Source of the DNA: Lachnospiraceae bacterium
Lineage (GTDB): Bacteria; Bacillota; Clostridia; Lachnospirales; Lachnospiraceae
Assembly: GCA_017434885.1 (NCBI GenBank)
Contig: JAFSGE010000056.1
Span: 62,001-126,000 of the forward strand
Direction of reading: 5' to 3'
Length of the DNA: 64,000 nt
A model generated the notes under the pieces. That model did no database searches and was not told the origin of the DNA. It saw only the letters and a program-made list of their open reading frames with translations. Made by a program: the position numbers and the translations under genes. Of this stretch, positions 16,197 through 24,822 are shown piece after piece (within the stretch, counting starts at the first letter, position 1; every line of letters starts with the position of its first letter).

Positions 16197-18152
16197 CTAT
16201 GCTTTCGCCATTTTTTCTTTTTTTCTGTTTGCAGCCATCTGTATAAACGCCATAACAATTACCAATCCCAAACCAATACCATCAGTTAAAAGTCCGGGAT
16301 AAATCAATAACAATCCGCCTGCAAGGCTGAGCAATCTCTCATACCATTTCATATGGCACAAAAACCATCCTTCCAGCGCAGCCGATACTGCAAAAATACC
16401 AACCAATGAAGTAATACAAATCTGAATAATCTCAATTACAGTAGTATCAATAAACAGCATTGCGGGATTTAATGCAAATACATAAGGAACGATAAATGCG
16501 CCCACAGCCAGCTTTGTCGCCGTAATCGCCGTCTTCATAGGATTTGCCTGTGCAATTGCCGCACCTGCATATGCTGCAAGGGCTACCGGCGGTGTTAAAT
16601 CCGCTACAATACCAAAGTAGAACACGAAGAAATGTGCTGCCATTGTAGGCACACCCATACGAATCAGAATCGGTGCACAGGTAGCAGCCATGATACAGTA
16701 ATTTGCTGTGGTAGGCACACCCATACCAAGTACGATACAACAAAGCATGGTAAGCACCAATGCAATAATGACCTGATTACCGGCAAGTGCAACAATACCA
16801 TTGATTAACATGTTTGCAAGACCTGTCATGGTAATGGTTCCCACAATCATACCTGCCACACCACAAGCTGCCGCTACGGTAATCATACCCTGACCACCTG
16901 CTGCAAGCGCTTCCCAAATGCGCTTTAAAGTGATTCTGTTTTCTTTGTTAAACAAGCTTACCACAATTGCAACAATGATTGCGATTGCTGCTGCGTACTG
17001 GATGGAACGCTGACTGGTACCAACCAAATACACCAGTAAAATAAGCGGTAATAACAAATAGGTCTGTTTCAACAAAGGCTTAATACGAGGCAACTCCTCT
17101 TTCGTCAGACCTCTAAGGCCTTCTTTCTTTGCCTCTAAATGAACCGTAATAAATACACCTGCAAAATAAAGAACCGCAGGTAAAATCGCACGAACTACAA
17201 TATTGCTGTAAGGAACACCCACATAGTCTGCCATCAGGAACGCAGCCGCACCCATAATCGGAGGCATAATCTGTCCGCCTGTAGACGCAGATGCTTCTGC
17301 AGCTGCCGCAAATTCCGGCTTATAACCGGTTTTCTTCATAAGAGGAATAGTAACGGAACCGGAGCCAACTGTATTCGCTACAGAAGAACCTGAAACCATA
17401 CCTTCCATGGCACTTGCCACAACCGCTACCTTTGCAGGACCACCGGAAAATCCGCCTACAAAAGCATTGGAAATATTGATAAAGAAGTCTGCAATACCTG
17501 TTCTTTCAAGGAATGCACCAAAAATAATGAATACTACAATAAACTTGGAACATACGTTAATCGGTGTGGATAAAATACCTTCTTTACTGTAAAACAGATA
17601 ACGAACGGTATAGTTTAACTTTCCGCTCAAGGTCGGATTGGATAACCCGAACAACAGTGCATACAAAATTAAGCATGCTGCAACCACCAGAATCGGAATA
17701 CCTACGCTTCGGCGGCAAACCTCTGCAAGTGATGCAATACCCACAAGACCGATAAGTATCTGATACCATTCAAAATTACTTCCCTGCTGGATAATTGTCA
17801 TGGCATTTGCTGTGTAGTACAAAAATGCACCGGTACCGCAAAGCATTAATACCACATCATACCAAGGCATGTAATTGACTTTTTGATGTCCCTTTTTCGC
17901 AGGGAAAACTATGTATCCGATAAAAATAATAAAAGCCACGAAAGAAGTCAAACGAATTTCTTCCAACCAACTGGTAAACAATGTTACATAAATGCAGAAT
18001 AAGGAAAACAATGCCAAAATAGAAGTCACTACGATTTTAGGCTTTCCCTCCCAGACACGGGTATTCGATTCCCTGTCAAATTTTTTCATTACCGCATCCA
18101 GATCCATAGGCTCCTGCGTTTCAACTGCTTTCTTTTTCCCAAAAACTCCCAT
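16197..18152 (-). CDS. TRAP transporter fused permease (DctQM type)
   Basis: 651 residues with about 16-18 membrane helices. The N-terminal ~170 residues correspond to the small DctQ-like subunit; the rest is the large DctM-like subunit with the conserved ASASTGGQIMPPIMGAAAF and GMGVPTTANYCIMAATCAPI stretches. This fused form pairs with TAXI binding proteins, and one is encoded 79 bases upstream. Uptake is driven by an ion gradient, not ATP. The substrate is unknown, probably a small organic anion (family knowledge). A leaky hairpin between the two genes may lower permease output relative to the binding protein. Confidence 0.93.
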   Translation of the reverse strand: MGVFGKKKAVETQEPMDLDAVMKKFDRESNTRVWEGKPKIVVTSILALFSLFCIYVTLFTSWLEEIRLTSFVAFIIFIGYIVFPAKKGHQKVNYMPWYDVVLMLCGTGAFLYYTANAMTIIQQGSNFEWYQILIGLVGIASLAEVCRRSVGIPILVVAACLILYALLFGLSNPTLSGKLNYTVRYLFYSKEGILSTPINVCSKFIVVFIIFGAFLERTGIADFFINISNAFVGGFSGGPAKVAVVASAMEGMVSGSSVANTVGSGSVTIPLMKKTGYKPEFAAAAEASASTGGQIMPPIMGAAAFLMADYVGVPYSNIVVRAILPAVLYFAGVFITVHLEAKKEGLRGLTKEELPRIKPLLKQTYLLLPLILLVYLVGTSQRSIQYAAAIAIIVAIVVSLFNKENRITLKRIWEALAAGGQGMITVAAACGVAGMIVGTITMTGLANMLINGIVALAGNQVIIALVLTMLCCIVLGMGVPTTANYCIMAATCAPILIRMGVPTMAAHFFVFYFGIVADLTPPVALAAYAGAAIAQANPMKTAITATKLAVGAFIVPYVFALNPAMLFIDTTVIEIIQICITSLVGIFAVSAALEGWFLCHMKWYERLLSLAGGLLLIYPGLLTDGIGLGLVIVMAFIQMAANRKKEKMAKA

Positions 18153-18180
18153 TGTTACCTCCTTATATTTTTCGTATAAA

Positions 18181-18210
18181 AGGGCTACGGCGAAAACTCG
18201 TCGCAGCCCT
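18181..18210 (-). terminator. Intercistronic hairpin/attenuator between TAXI protein and TRAP permease
   Basis: Stem AGGGCTGCGACGA with TCGCCGTAGCCCT on the minus strand (13 positions, one mismatch, one wobble), GTTT loop, then TTTTAT. It lies after the binding-protein stop and before the permease, as expected for a partial terminator. Confidence 0.6.
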
Positions 18211-18231
18211 GATACTTACTAAAAATTACTA

Positions 18232-19194
18232 TTAGTTTGTTGAAACTTCAACACCCTTTTCAGCAAAGTATTTTGCTGCACCGGCATGGAAAGGAACTGT
18301 CATACCGCTTGTTGCATTTTCGATGCTTAATTCTGTACCCTTAGCATTTTCAGCAGAGATAGCATCGATATTATCAAAGATAGCTGCTGTCAAATTGTAA
18401 ACAGCTTCTTCGGAAGCATCTGCACTTACAATCAGTGTAGCCTTAACGGTTACTGTCTGTACATCTTCTGTCTGTCCTTCATAAGTACCTGCAGGAATTG
18501 TATGTACAGTGTAGAAAGGACAAGATGCCATCAAATTGTCAGCTACTTCACCGTCAATGGGAACAAGGTATGCATCGTTTGTTGTGCATAACTCTGTGAT
18601 TGCGGGTGTGGGAGGTCCTGCTACGATAAATGCTGCATCAATCTTTCCATCCTTAAGTGCATCTGCACTGTCTGCAAAGGACTGATACTGTGCATTGATA
18701 TCTTCTTCTGTAAGACCTGCTGCTGCCAATACGTCAACTGCATTGAAGTAAACACCTGAACCGGGAGCACCGATAGAAACAGATTTACCTGCAAGGTCTG
18801 CTACGCTTTTAATTTCAGGATCCATAGTAACAAGCTGAACAGCTTCTGCATAAAGACCTGCTACGGTACGGAAGTTCTCAACCTTTCCTTCTGCTTCAAA
18901 GGAACGTGTTCCTTCCCATGCATAAGACATAACGTCAGACTGCACAGTACCTAACTGATAATCGCCTGCCTGAATACCCTGAATGTTAGCCTTGGAACCG
19001 TCTGTAGAAACAACAGTTACATCAATACCTGCTTTATTCTTAATATACTGACCAAGCACACCGCCGTATCCGTAATATGTACCGGATGTACCGCCTGTAC
19101 CCATAGTCATCTTTGCAGCGCCAGCGCCGCCACCACATGCAACCAATGTCAAAGTCATAGCCATTGTCAGCATGATTGCCATAAATTTTTTCAT
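18232..19194 (-). CDS. TAXI family TRAP transporter substrate-binding lipoprotein
   Basis: 320 residues. The signal peptide MKKFMAIMLTMAMTLTLVAC ends in a lipobox with C20, so it is a surface lipoprotein. The mature part starts with the family hallmark MGTGGTSGTYYGYGG and has GAPGSGVYFNAVDVLAAAGL, typical of TAXI receptors (TRAP-associated extracytoplasmic immunogenic). It captures the solute for the fused permease downstream. A good promoter lies 45-73 bases upstream, and an AGGAGG site precedes the start. Confidence 0.93.
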   Translation of the reverse strand: MKKFMAIMLTMAMTLTLVACGGGAGAAKMTMGTGGTSGTYYGYGGVLGQYIKNKAGIDVTVVSTDGSKANIQGIQAGDYQLGTVQSDVMSYAWEGTRSFEAEGKVENFRTVAGLYAEAVQLVTMDPEIKSVADLAGKSVSIGAPGSGVYFNAVDVLAAAGLTEEDINAQYQSFADSADALKDGKIDAAFIVAGPPTPAITELCTTNDAYLVPIDGEVADNLMASCPFYTVHTIPAGTYEGQTEDVQTVTVKATLIVSADASEEAVYNLTAAIFDNIDAISAENAKGTELSIENATSGMTVPFHAGAAKYFAEKGVEVSTN

Positions 19195-19238
19195 GATAAT
19201 CTCCTCCTATTTTAAACGTAAAAAAACATATCTCTATA

Positions 19239-19267
19239 ACTATACAATTTCTTTTCCGATTTTTCAA
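19239..19267 (-). promoter_or_regulatory. Promoter for the TAXI-TRAP operon
   Basis: Minus strand TTGAAA (19262-19267), 17-base spacer, TATAGT (19239-19244). Confidence 0.7.
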
Positions 19268-19310
19268 GAAAAAGTTATAATTCTTTCATAATTATTTATA
19301 ATAATGCATT

Positions 19311-20099
19311 TTATTCCTTCCACCACTCCTCAGGAATCGTATCTCTTTCAATGATACAGTTAATTTCCTTTGAGAAGATCTTTTCACACACCTCAAACAC
19401 TTTCCGCGCATCACAGAGAATACAGTCCGCATCACCGAATTTCACCTTGCGTGTTGCAGAAAGTCCTTCAAATGCAGGAATCAGCTTATCAAACTCCTGA
19501 GATATCCAGTTTGCGACACGGCTATTGTAATGTCTGTGCATCTGTACATCCTTTATGCTGCCGTCCGGCATCATGATGTGCATCAGCGTCGGCTCCTTGG
19601 TCAGTCTGTCCGGCACATCCATCACTTCATCAATACTGTGAATATATGTATTTCTGGTATGGGTTACACCAAGAAGCAAAATTTTGGCATCAATATCCTT
19701 AAGTCTATCCCAGCAACCTCCGGGTGGGCAAGGTGAAGTAGCGTTTTCCTCCCCCTTGATAAATTCCGCTGCCACTTTTCCGTATGCGGCAATGCTGTGA
19801 GTAGGATGCAATGAGCGCACCACTCCTTCTCTTTGTCTGAAAATGTTAGGTATGATTCCCACACAGGCAGGCTCCGTTACCGGATTAAATGTAGAATACT
19901 CAGCACTCATCTGCGCCCATGTGTGAGTCGGAGTCATCAAAAGTCCTTCCCTAAAAAACTCCATAAACGCATCCACCACCGTATCAGCACCACCCTCTAC
20001 ATCTCCTATAGATTTCATGGAAGAATGTATCATGATGGCTTCCCTTCCGCAAAGCCCCATCTCTTTTAAGTTATGCATTAACATTTCTTTCGTATACAT
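19311..20099 (-). CDS. AAC(3)-fold (YokD-like) N-acetyltransferase
   Basis: 262 residues from the ATG at 20099, which has AGGAG 9 bases upstream and lies after the PPTase stop; a longer frame to 20132 would overlap that gene. The fold is recognised from IMIHSSMKSIGDVEGGADTV, the TPTHTW segment and RSLHPTHSIAAYGKVA. Classical members acetylate the 3-amino group of aminoglycosides, but most clostridial homologues are uncharacterised. Here the usual SPYG-P-like loop is replaced by SPCPPGGCWDRL. Being third in a hisS-PPTase operon suggests a metabolic acyl-transfer role more than drug resistance (inference). Confidence 0.8.
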   Translation of the reverse strand: MYTKEMLMHNLKEMGLCGREAIMIHSSMKSIGDVEGGADTVVDAFMEFFREGLLMTPTHTWAQMSAEYSTFNPVTEPACVGIIPNIFRQREGVVRSLHPTHSIAAYGKVAAEFIKGEENATSPCPPGGCWDRLKDIDAKILLLGVTHTRNTYIHSIDEVMDVPDRLTKEPTLMHIMMPDGSIKDVQMHRHYNSRVANWISQEFDKLIPAFEGLSATRKVKFGDADCILCDARKVFEVCEKIFSKEINCIIERDTIPEEWWKE

Positions 20100-20113
20100 A
20101 ATTTCCGCTCCTG

Positions 20114-20833
20114 TTATCCAATACTGCCACATTTCAATTCTTTCTTTATAATTGTGACAGGCTCTCTTACTTTCATGCAGACATTGACCGCATATTCCGT
20201 CAATCCCTCTAAGGTAATTTCTTCAAAACATGCTGATAACTTTCCATCTGTTATTGTTTTTTCAGCACCTTTTATCGATGCATTCTTTTCCAAAACGGTT
20301 TTGTTTTCCCAATCAATTTCAAACGTATCAAGTCCCTGCTTCATGCCAAGTCCCGTATATTTGATATAACTCTCCTTGATACTCCAAAGCCTGAAAAATA
20401 ACTCCCGGTATGCACCTTCGTCCGGCTGTGCTTTCAGCAAAATATTTTCCTTTTCCGTAAAAAAACGTTCCGCCAGTCTTTTGTTTACTTTCACATGCTC
20501 CTGCACATCCAGACCGATTTCCTGCTCTGAGACAACGCAGGCAACCACGTTGCCCGAATGGGAAAGACTAAAATGAATCTGCGGATAGTCTTTCAGGTAA
20601 GGTTTCCCCTGTTCGCTGTAGCCATATTGGAGTTCAAGTACAACTTTGCCAATATTCAGCGCATCCTTCACTGCACATTGCAAAAGATATCCCGCAAGCA
20701 AACTACGCACCCTTGCAGCAGGTGCCTGGGTGCGTGTTATTTTTGACTGTCGATGCTTATCCACTTTGTCTGTGTATTCTTTTAGCAGTTCCTCCAAATC
20801 TATGGAAGAAAAATCCGCGTAGTAGAGTTTCAT
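20114..20833 (-). CDS. Sfp-type 4'-phosphopantetheinyl transferase
   Basis: 239 residues. The two signature motifs are present: IGLDVQEH (Mg2+-binding Asp) and FRLWSIKESYIKYTGLGM (the W-x-x-KE motif). The enzyme moves phosphopantetheine from CoA to a serine of an acyl, peptidyl or aryl carrier protein. The long Sfp form normally serves secondary metabolism, yet no carrier protein, NRPS or PKS is encoded in this window, so its target is elsewhere or it also serves fatty acid ACP. It lies 18 bases after hisS and 14 bases before the AAC(3)-like gene, in one operon. Confidence 0.92.
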   Translation of the reverse strand: MKLYYADFSSIDLEELLKEYTDKVDKHRQSKITRTQAPAARVRSLLAGYLLQCAVKDALNIGKVVLELQYGYSEQGKPYLKDYPQIHFSLSHSGNVVACVVSEQEIGLDVQEHVKVNKRLAERFFTEKENILLKAQPDEGAYRELFFRLWSIKESYIKYTGLGMKQGLDTFEIDWENKTVLEKNASIKGAEKTITDGKLSACFEEITLEGLTEYAVNVCMKVREPVTIIKKELKCGSIG

Positions 20834-20851
20834 GTCTATGCTCCGCTTTTC

Positions 20852-22111
20852 CTATTTCAAAGGATTTTTATAAAACTCCTTAAATTCTGTGTATCCGTCC
20901 TTGGTAAGCTGTTCTTTTTGGAACTTCTTATTCTTATTCATACGGACTACAAGTACCTGGGTACCGTCTTTTCTCTCTTCCTGTGCCTGTGCAATTACCT
21001 TACAGAGTTCTTCGCTCGGAATGCCCTTTTCAATCAGATATGCTACCTTTGCAGGCTGGGAAGGCACTTTAAATCCACTTTCCATTAAAAGCAGAATAAT
21101 TCTCTCAAAACCGATGGAAAAACCGCATGCCGGTACATCATTGCCGGTAAACTTGCCCACCATCTTATCGTATCTTCCGCCGCCACCGCAGCTACCGCCA
21201 AATTCAGGCATGGCAACTTCAAAAATTGTTCCTGTATAATAAGACATTCCTCTTACTAAAGTAGGGTCAAATACAAGTTCAAAATCAGCACTCTTGGTTG
21301 CGCCTACGCTGTCCATAATTTCCTGCAGACTTACTCTTACCTCTTCATCAAGGAAACCTTCCAGCTCTTTTGCAAGATATGCAAGACCGTTTTCACTTTC
21401 TTCAATGCCCTTAAATAAGTTCAGATATTTTTCAACACTTTCCGCTGCAAATCCGTTTTCAAGCAGTTCCTTCTCAACACCCTCAAGACCGATTTTGTCC
21501 ATCTTGTCCAAAGTAATGAATACACTATCATAGGATTCTTCTGCAAAACCGCTGTAAGCAGCCATAGCTTTTAAGATTCTTCTCTCGTTAATACGAATCT
21601 GGAAGTTTTTAAATCCCAACTTGCCAAGTGTTGTTGTGGTAGCTAAAATCAATTCAATCTCTGCCAGATTGGAAGGCTCACCGAGAATATCAATGTCACA
21701 CTGCATAAACTGACGGTAACGTCCTCTCTGAGGTCTGTCCGCACGCCATACATTTCCCATTTGAAGCGCCTTAAAAGGTGAAGGCAGCTCATTGGCATGG
21801 TTGGAATAGTAACGCACAAGGGGAACGGTAAGGTCATATCGAAGACCTCCGTCTACCAAATCCTTCTCAGACTCTGCTGTTTCCAGATTCAGCTTTTCTC
21901 CTCTTTTTAAAATCTTAAAAATCAGCTTCTCATTTTCACCGCCCTGCTTATTACTCAGGTTCTCGATATTCTCCACACAGGGAGTCTCAATAGAGGTAAA
22001 CCCGAACTTTGCATAAGTTTCCTTGATTACGCTGATTACATAATCTCTGATTTGCATTTCCTCAGGCATGATATCCTTCATACCTGTTACCGGTTTCTTA
22101 CTCAGTGCCAT
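20852..22111 (-). CDS. hisS: Histidyl-tRNA synthetase
   Basis: 419 residues. Class II motifs are clear: motif 2 RADRPQRGRYRQFMQCDID, the histidine A motif LVRGMSYYTGTIFE and motif 3 in GGGRYDKMV with GFSIGFERI. It charges tRNA-His. The C-terminal region after motif 3 is short (about 85 residues) and poorly conserved with the usual anticodon domain, ending FKEFYKNPLK. A HisZ-type regulatory role is unlikely because all catalytic motifs, including the arginine of LVRGMSYY, are intact and no hisG is near. There is no room for a T-box in the 144 bases upstream. Confidence 0.9.
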   Translation of the reverse strand: MALSKKPVTGMKDIMPEEMQIRDYVISVIKETYAKFGFTSIETPCVENIENLSNKQGGENEKLIFKILKRGEKLNLETAESEKDLVDGGLRYDLTVPLVRYYSNHANELPSPFKALQMGNVWRADRPQRGRYRQFMQCDIDILGEPSNLAEIELILATTTTLGKLGFKNFQIRINERRILKAMAAYSGFAEESYDSVFITLDKMDKIGLEGVEKELLENGFAAESVEKYLNLFKGIEESENGLAYLAKELEGFLDEEVRVSLQEIMDSVGATKSADFELVFDPTLVRGMSYYTGTIFEVAMPEFGGSCGGGGRYDKMVGKFTGNDVPACGFSIGFERIILLLMESGFKVPSQPAKVAYLIEKGIPSEELCKVIAQAQEERKDGTQVLVVRMNKNKKFQKEQLTKDGYTEFKEFYKNPLK

Positions 22112-22149
22112 AGCTTATCCATCCTTTATCTATCTTTATATACTCTGCA

Positions 22150-22178
22150 ATTTTACACTTTTTCCCTATTGATTGCAA
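22150..22178 (-). promoter_or_regulatory. Promoter for hisS
   Basis: Minus strand TTGCAA (22173-22178), 17-base spacer, TAAAAT (22150-22155). Confidence 0.65.
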
Positions 22179-22197
22179 GAGAAAGCCCTTATTTTTC

Positions 22198-22226
22198 TTG
22201 CACTTTGAATTTTTCTATATTATAAT
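22198..22226 (+). promoter_or_regulatory. Promoter for the DAHP synthase
   Basis: TTGCAC (22198-22203), 17-base spacer, TATAAT (22221-22226); the start codon is at 22256 behind GGGAGG. Confidence 0.7.
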
Positions 22227-22255
22227 TATTTCGGTTTACTAAGGGAGGAAATGCT

Positions 22256-23284
22256 ATGTCATTCGAATTTAAACAGAAATTACCTACCCCGGATGAAATC
22301 AGAGAACAATATCCGCTCCCTGCTCATCTGGCAGAATTAAAGAAACAACGTGATAAAGAAATCCGTGATGTAATTACCGGAAGAAGTAACAAATTTTTAG
22401 TGATTATCGGACCTTGCTCTGCAGATAACGAAGAAGCTGTTTGTGATTATGTATCTCGCCTTGCCAAGGTAAATGAAAAAGTAAAGGACAAGCTGATTCT
22501 GATTCCCAGAATTTATACCAATAAGCCCAGAACCACCGGTGAAGGCTACAAAGGTATCGTTCATCAGCCCGACCCTGAAAAGAAGCCTGACTTCTTAGCC
22601 GGACTGATTGCCATGAGAAAAATGCAGATTCGTGCCATTGAAGAATCCGGTCTTACAGCCGCAGATGAAATGCTTTATCCCGAAAACTGGGGATATCTCT
22701 CCGACATTTTATCTTATGTTGCCATCGGTGCCCGTTCTGTAGAAGACCAGCAGCACCGTATGACTGTCAGTGGCTTTGATGTTCCCGCAGGTATGAAAAA
22801 CCCTACCAGCGGAGATTTGACCGTTATGCTGAACTCCGTTTATGCTGCGCAGCACCCCCACTCTTTCATCTATCGCGGATGGGAAGTACAGACAAACGGA
22901 AATGACCTTGCTCATACCGTACTTCGCGGTGCTACCAACAAGCATGGTCAGAACTTACCAAACTATCATTATGAAGACTTAAATCTCCTTCTTAATCTTT
23001 ATAATGAAAGAGATTTGAAATATCCTACTACTATTATTGATGCAAACCACAGCAACTCCGGAAAGCAGTTTGAGCAGCAGGTTCGTATCGTAAAAGAAGT
23101 AATGCACAGCCGTAAGTTAAATCCCGATATCCATAGCTTAGTTAAGGGTGTCATGATAGAAAGCTACATTGTAGCCGGAAGTCAGAAGGTTGGAGACGGC
23201 GTATACGGTAAATCCATTACCGACGCATGCCTTGGATGGGATGCTTCCGAGAAGCTGATTTATGATATTGCGGATTATGAGTAA
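22256..23284 (+). CDS. 3-deoxy-7-phosphoheptulonate synthase (type I, AroF/G/H class)
   Basis: 342 residues, the usual length for the enterobacterial-type class I enzyme. GPCSAD, PRIYTNKPRTTGEGYKG, LTVMLNSVYAAQHPH and DANHSNSGKQFEQQ mark the active site barrel; metal-binding Cys and His are in GPCS and DANHS. It condenses phosphoenolpyruvate and erythrose 4-phosphate at the start of the shikimate pathway. No other aromatic gene is adjacent. It is a single gene with its own promoter and terminator. Feedback specificity (Phe, Tyr or Trp) cannot be told by eye, so no aroF/G/H letter is given. Confidence 0.93.
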   Translation: MSFEFKQKLPTPDEIREQYPLPAHLAELKKQRDKEIRDVITGRSNKFLVIIGPCSADNEEAVCDYVSRLAKVNEKVKDKLILIPRIYTNKPRTTGEGYKGIVHQPDPEKKPDFLAGLIAMRKMQIRAIEESGLTAADEMLYPENWGYLSDILSYVAIGARSVEDQQHRMTVSGFDVPAGMKNPTSGDLTVMLNSVYAAQHPHSFIYRGWEVQTNGNDLAHTVLRGATNKHGQNLPNYHYEDLNLLLNLYNERDLKYPTTIIDANHSNSGKQFEQQVRIVKEVMHSRKLNPDIHSLVKGVMIESYIVAGSQKVGDGVYGKSITDACLGWDASEKLIYDIADYE

Positions 23285-23310
23285 TATCCTTCTTATTTTA
23301 ATGAAGCTAA

Positions 23311-23340
23311 AAAGTACAGCCGGAAATCCGACTGTACTTT
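23311..23340 (+). terminator. Bidirectional terminator between DAHP synthase and SCP2-like gene
   Basis: Arms AAAGTACAGYCGG pair over 13 positions with one mismatch and a 4-base loop; T-run on the right for the plus strand. On the minus strand it lies just after the SCP2-like stop. Confidence 0.75.
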
Positions 23341-23341
23341 T

Positions 23342-23692
23342 TCATTTTTTATTGGAACACTTACATTCGCTGCCAAACGGTAATAACTTCAGCTGTTCCA
23401 AATCACCGTCATACACGCGAAGCAGCTCTTTGGAATGTGCTTCCATCGGTTGCAATTTTCCCTCTACCATTTGCATAATCACATCTGCAGAAGTTACAAT
23501 AATTAAATCCCTGTCATAATACTCATACGGTTCAACATTAATTTTCCCGCCGGAAATTTCCAGATAAAATGCACCTTCTGCTTCACCCTCTACATTGAAC
23601 TGGAAAGCAATGTGACCAACAATTTTGCTCACTTTCGCATTTTTGACGCCTTCTCTGACTTTCTCTACAAGTTCTTCATATTTCATCATCAT
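23342..23692 (-). CDS. SCP2 sterol-binding-domain-like protein
   Basis: 116 residues, nearly all one SCP2 domain: IAFQFNVEGEAEGAFYLEIS, then DLIIVTSADVIMQMVEGKLQ (the conserved stretch before the lipid tunnel). In bacteria these small proteins may bind lipids, but their role is unproven. A Cys-x-Cys tail (ECKCSNKK) is present. Three ATG codons in a row follow GAGGGGG; the second or third has better spacing. It lies 26 bases after xerD and is probably co-transcribed. Confidence 0.75.
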   Translation of the reverse strand: MMMKYEELVEKVREGVKNAKVSKIVGHIAFQFNVEGEAEGAFYLEISGGKINVEPYEYYDRDLIIVTSADVIMQMVEGKLQPMEAHSKELLRVYDGDLEQLKLLPFGSECKCSNKK

Positions 23693-23718
23693 GTACCCCC
23701 TCTTTCTTACCGGCAGAA

Positions 23719-24603
23719 TTAATGTCTCGGATGCGCCTTGTCATAGGCTTCCCTGATTCTGCTGTGTCTCATATTTGCATAAATCTGTGTCGTGGAAATA
23801 TCGGAATGCCCCAACATTTCCTGAACGCTCCGAAGATCTGCTCCGTTCTCTACCAAATGCGCTGCAAAGGAATGACGCAGCGTATGAGGTGTTATATCAG
23901 CGGTAATGCCTGCTTTCTTGGCATATGCCTTAATCAGCTTCCAAAATCCCTGTCTGCTCATAGGCTGACCAGAGCAATTTGCAAACAAATATACTGAAGT
24001 CGGATCTTCAATCATAATCTCTCTTGTTCCGTCCAAATAACGGCTAAGAGCATTCTTTGCCGCATTTCCGAAAGGAATGACTCTCTCTTTAGAAGAATCC
24101 CTGCAAATAATATATCCTAATGATAAATTTACATCGCTTGTTTTCAAATTAATTAACTCTGTCACGCGAATCCCGGTTGCATACAAAAGCTCAAGCATTG
24201 CCTTGTCCCGAATCTCCTTAGGGGTATTTCCCTTCGGCTGCTCCAAAAGCTTCACAACGTCTTCCGTAGACATGATTTCCGGCATCTTCTTTTCAATCTT
24301 TGGTGCTTTTAGCCGTTCGGACACATCTTCTTTTACCATACCTTCTTTAAACATAAAATGATAAAATGCCTTTAAGGATGCAATATTTCTGGAAATTGTT
24401 GCTGCTGAAAAATGATTTTTTTCAAGATACAACACATAAGAGTTTAAATTGGTCTCACTGATTTTTTTCACATCGGCGATTCCCTGCTCTTCCATGTAAT
24501 GCTGTACTTTCACCAAGTCTCTGCGATAGGATAACTCCGTGTTCTCAGAAGTCTGCTTCACATCATGCATATATATGATAAATGAATTAATTGCCTGTTC
24601 CAT
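23719..24603 (-). CDS. xerD: Tyrosine recombinase XerD
   Basis: 294 residues. The N-terminal SAM-like core-binding domain (1-100) is followed by the catalytic domain with all residues: R146 in ATGIRVTEL, K172, H240 and R243 in HTLRHSF, H266 in LGHSDIS and the nucleophile Y275. This length and sequence match XerC/XerD housekeeping recombinases that resolve chromosome dimers at dif; XerD is the better guess because the 'MLGHSDISTTQIYANM' region is XerD-like, but XerC is possible. No dif-like site or mobile element boundary is visible nearby, which argues against an integrase. Confidence 0.88.
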   Translation of the reverse strand: MEQAINSFIIYMHDVKQTSENTELSYRRDLVKVQHYMEEQGIADVKKISETNLNSYVLYLEKNHFSAATISRNIASLKAFYHFMFKEGMVKEDVSERLKAPKIEKKMPEIMSTEDVVKLLEQPKGNTPKEIRDKAMLELLYATGIRVTELINLKTSDVNLSLGYIICRDSSKERVIPFGNAAKNALSRYLDGTREIMIEDPTSVYLFANCSGQPMSRQGFWKLIKAYAKKAGITADITPHTLRHSFAAHLVENGADLRSVQEMLGHSDISTTQIYANMRHSRIREAYDKAHPRH

Positions 24604-24822
24604 ACGTTCCCTCTCTTTAACTGCCCGTTCACATAACTTGCAGTTATAAAGACAGATTTTTCCTTATTTCGCTCTGTCTTTTGTTCATTATAAGCATAAA
24701 ATGCAAGAAATGCAAATACACTTTTATACGCTATTCCGTGAATTATGGCAATTTTTTGCCCTAAAATACAACATGTCGGAAAAAAGCCCTCACTCTGATA
24801 CTAGATATTGGAAAAAATTTTT

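Noticed and set aside
19311..20099. Aminoglycoside resistance gene
   Set aside because: Only the fold is shared; the loop motif differs and the operon context is hisS plus a PPTase, so drug resistance is not supported.
20852..22111. HisZ regulatory subunit
   Set aside because: All catalytic HisRS motifs are intact and no hisG or other his gene is near.
22112..22255. T-box leader before hisS
   Set aside because: The gap is only 144 bases and holds two divergent promoters; no T-box core sequence (TGGNACCGCG type).
23719..24603. XerD-like gene as an integrase of a mobile island
   Set aside because: Full match to housekeeping Xer, no attachment site repeats, no mobile genes next to it.
24604..24822. 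Possible gene or RNA in the gap between xerD and spoIIM
   Set aside because: Only a 9-bp hairpin with a long loop (24648-24681) is seen; no frame or known RNA pattern.
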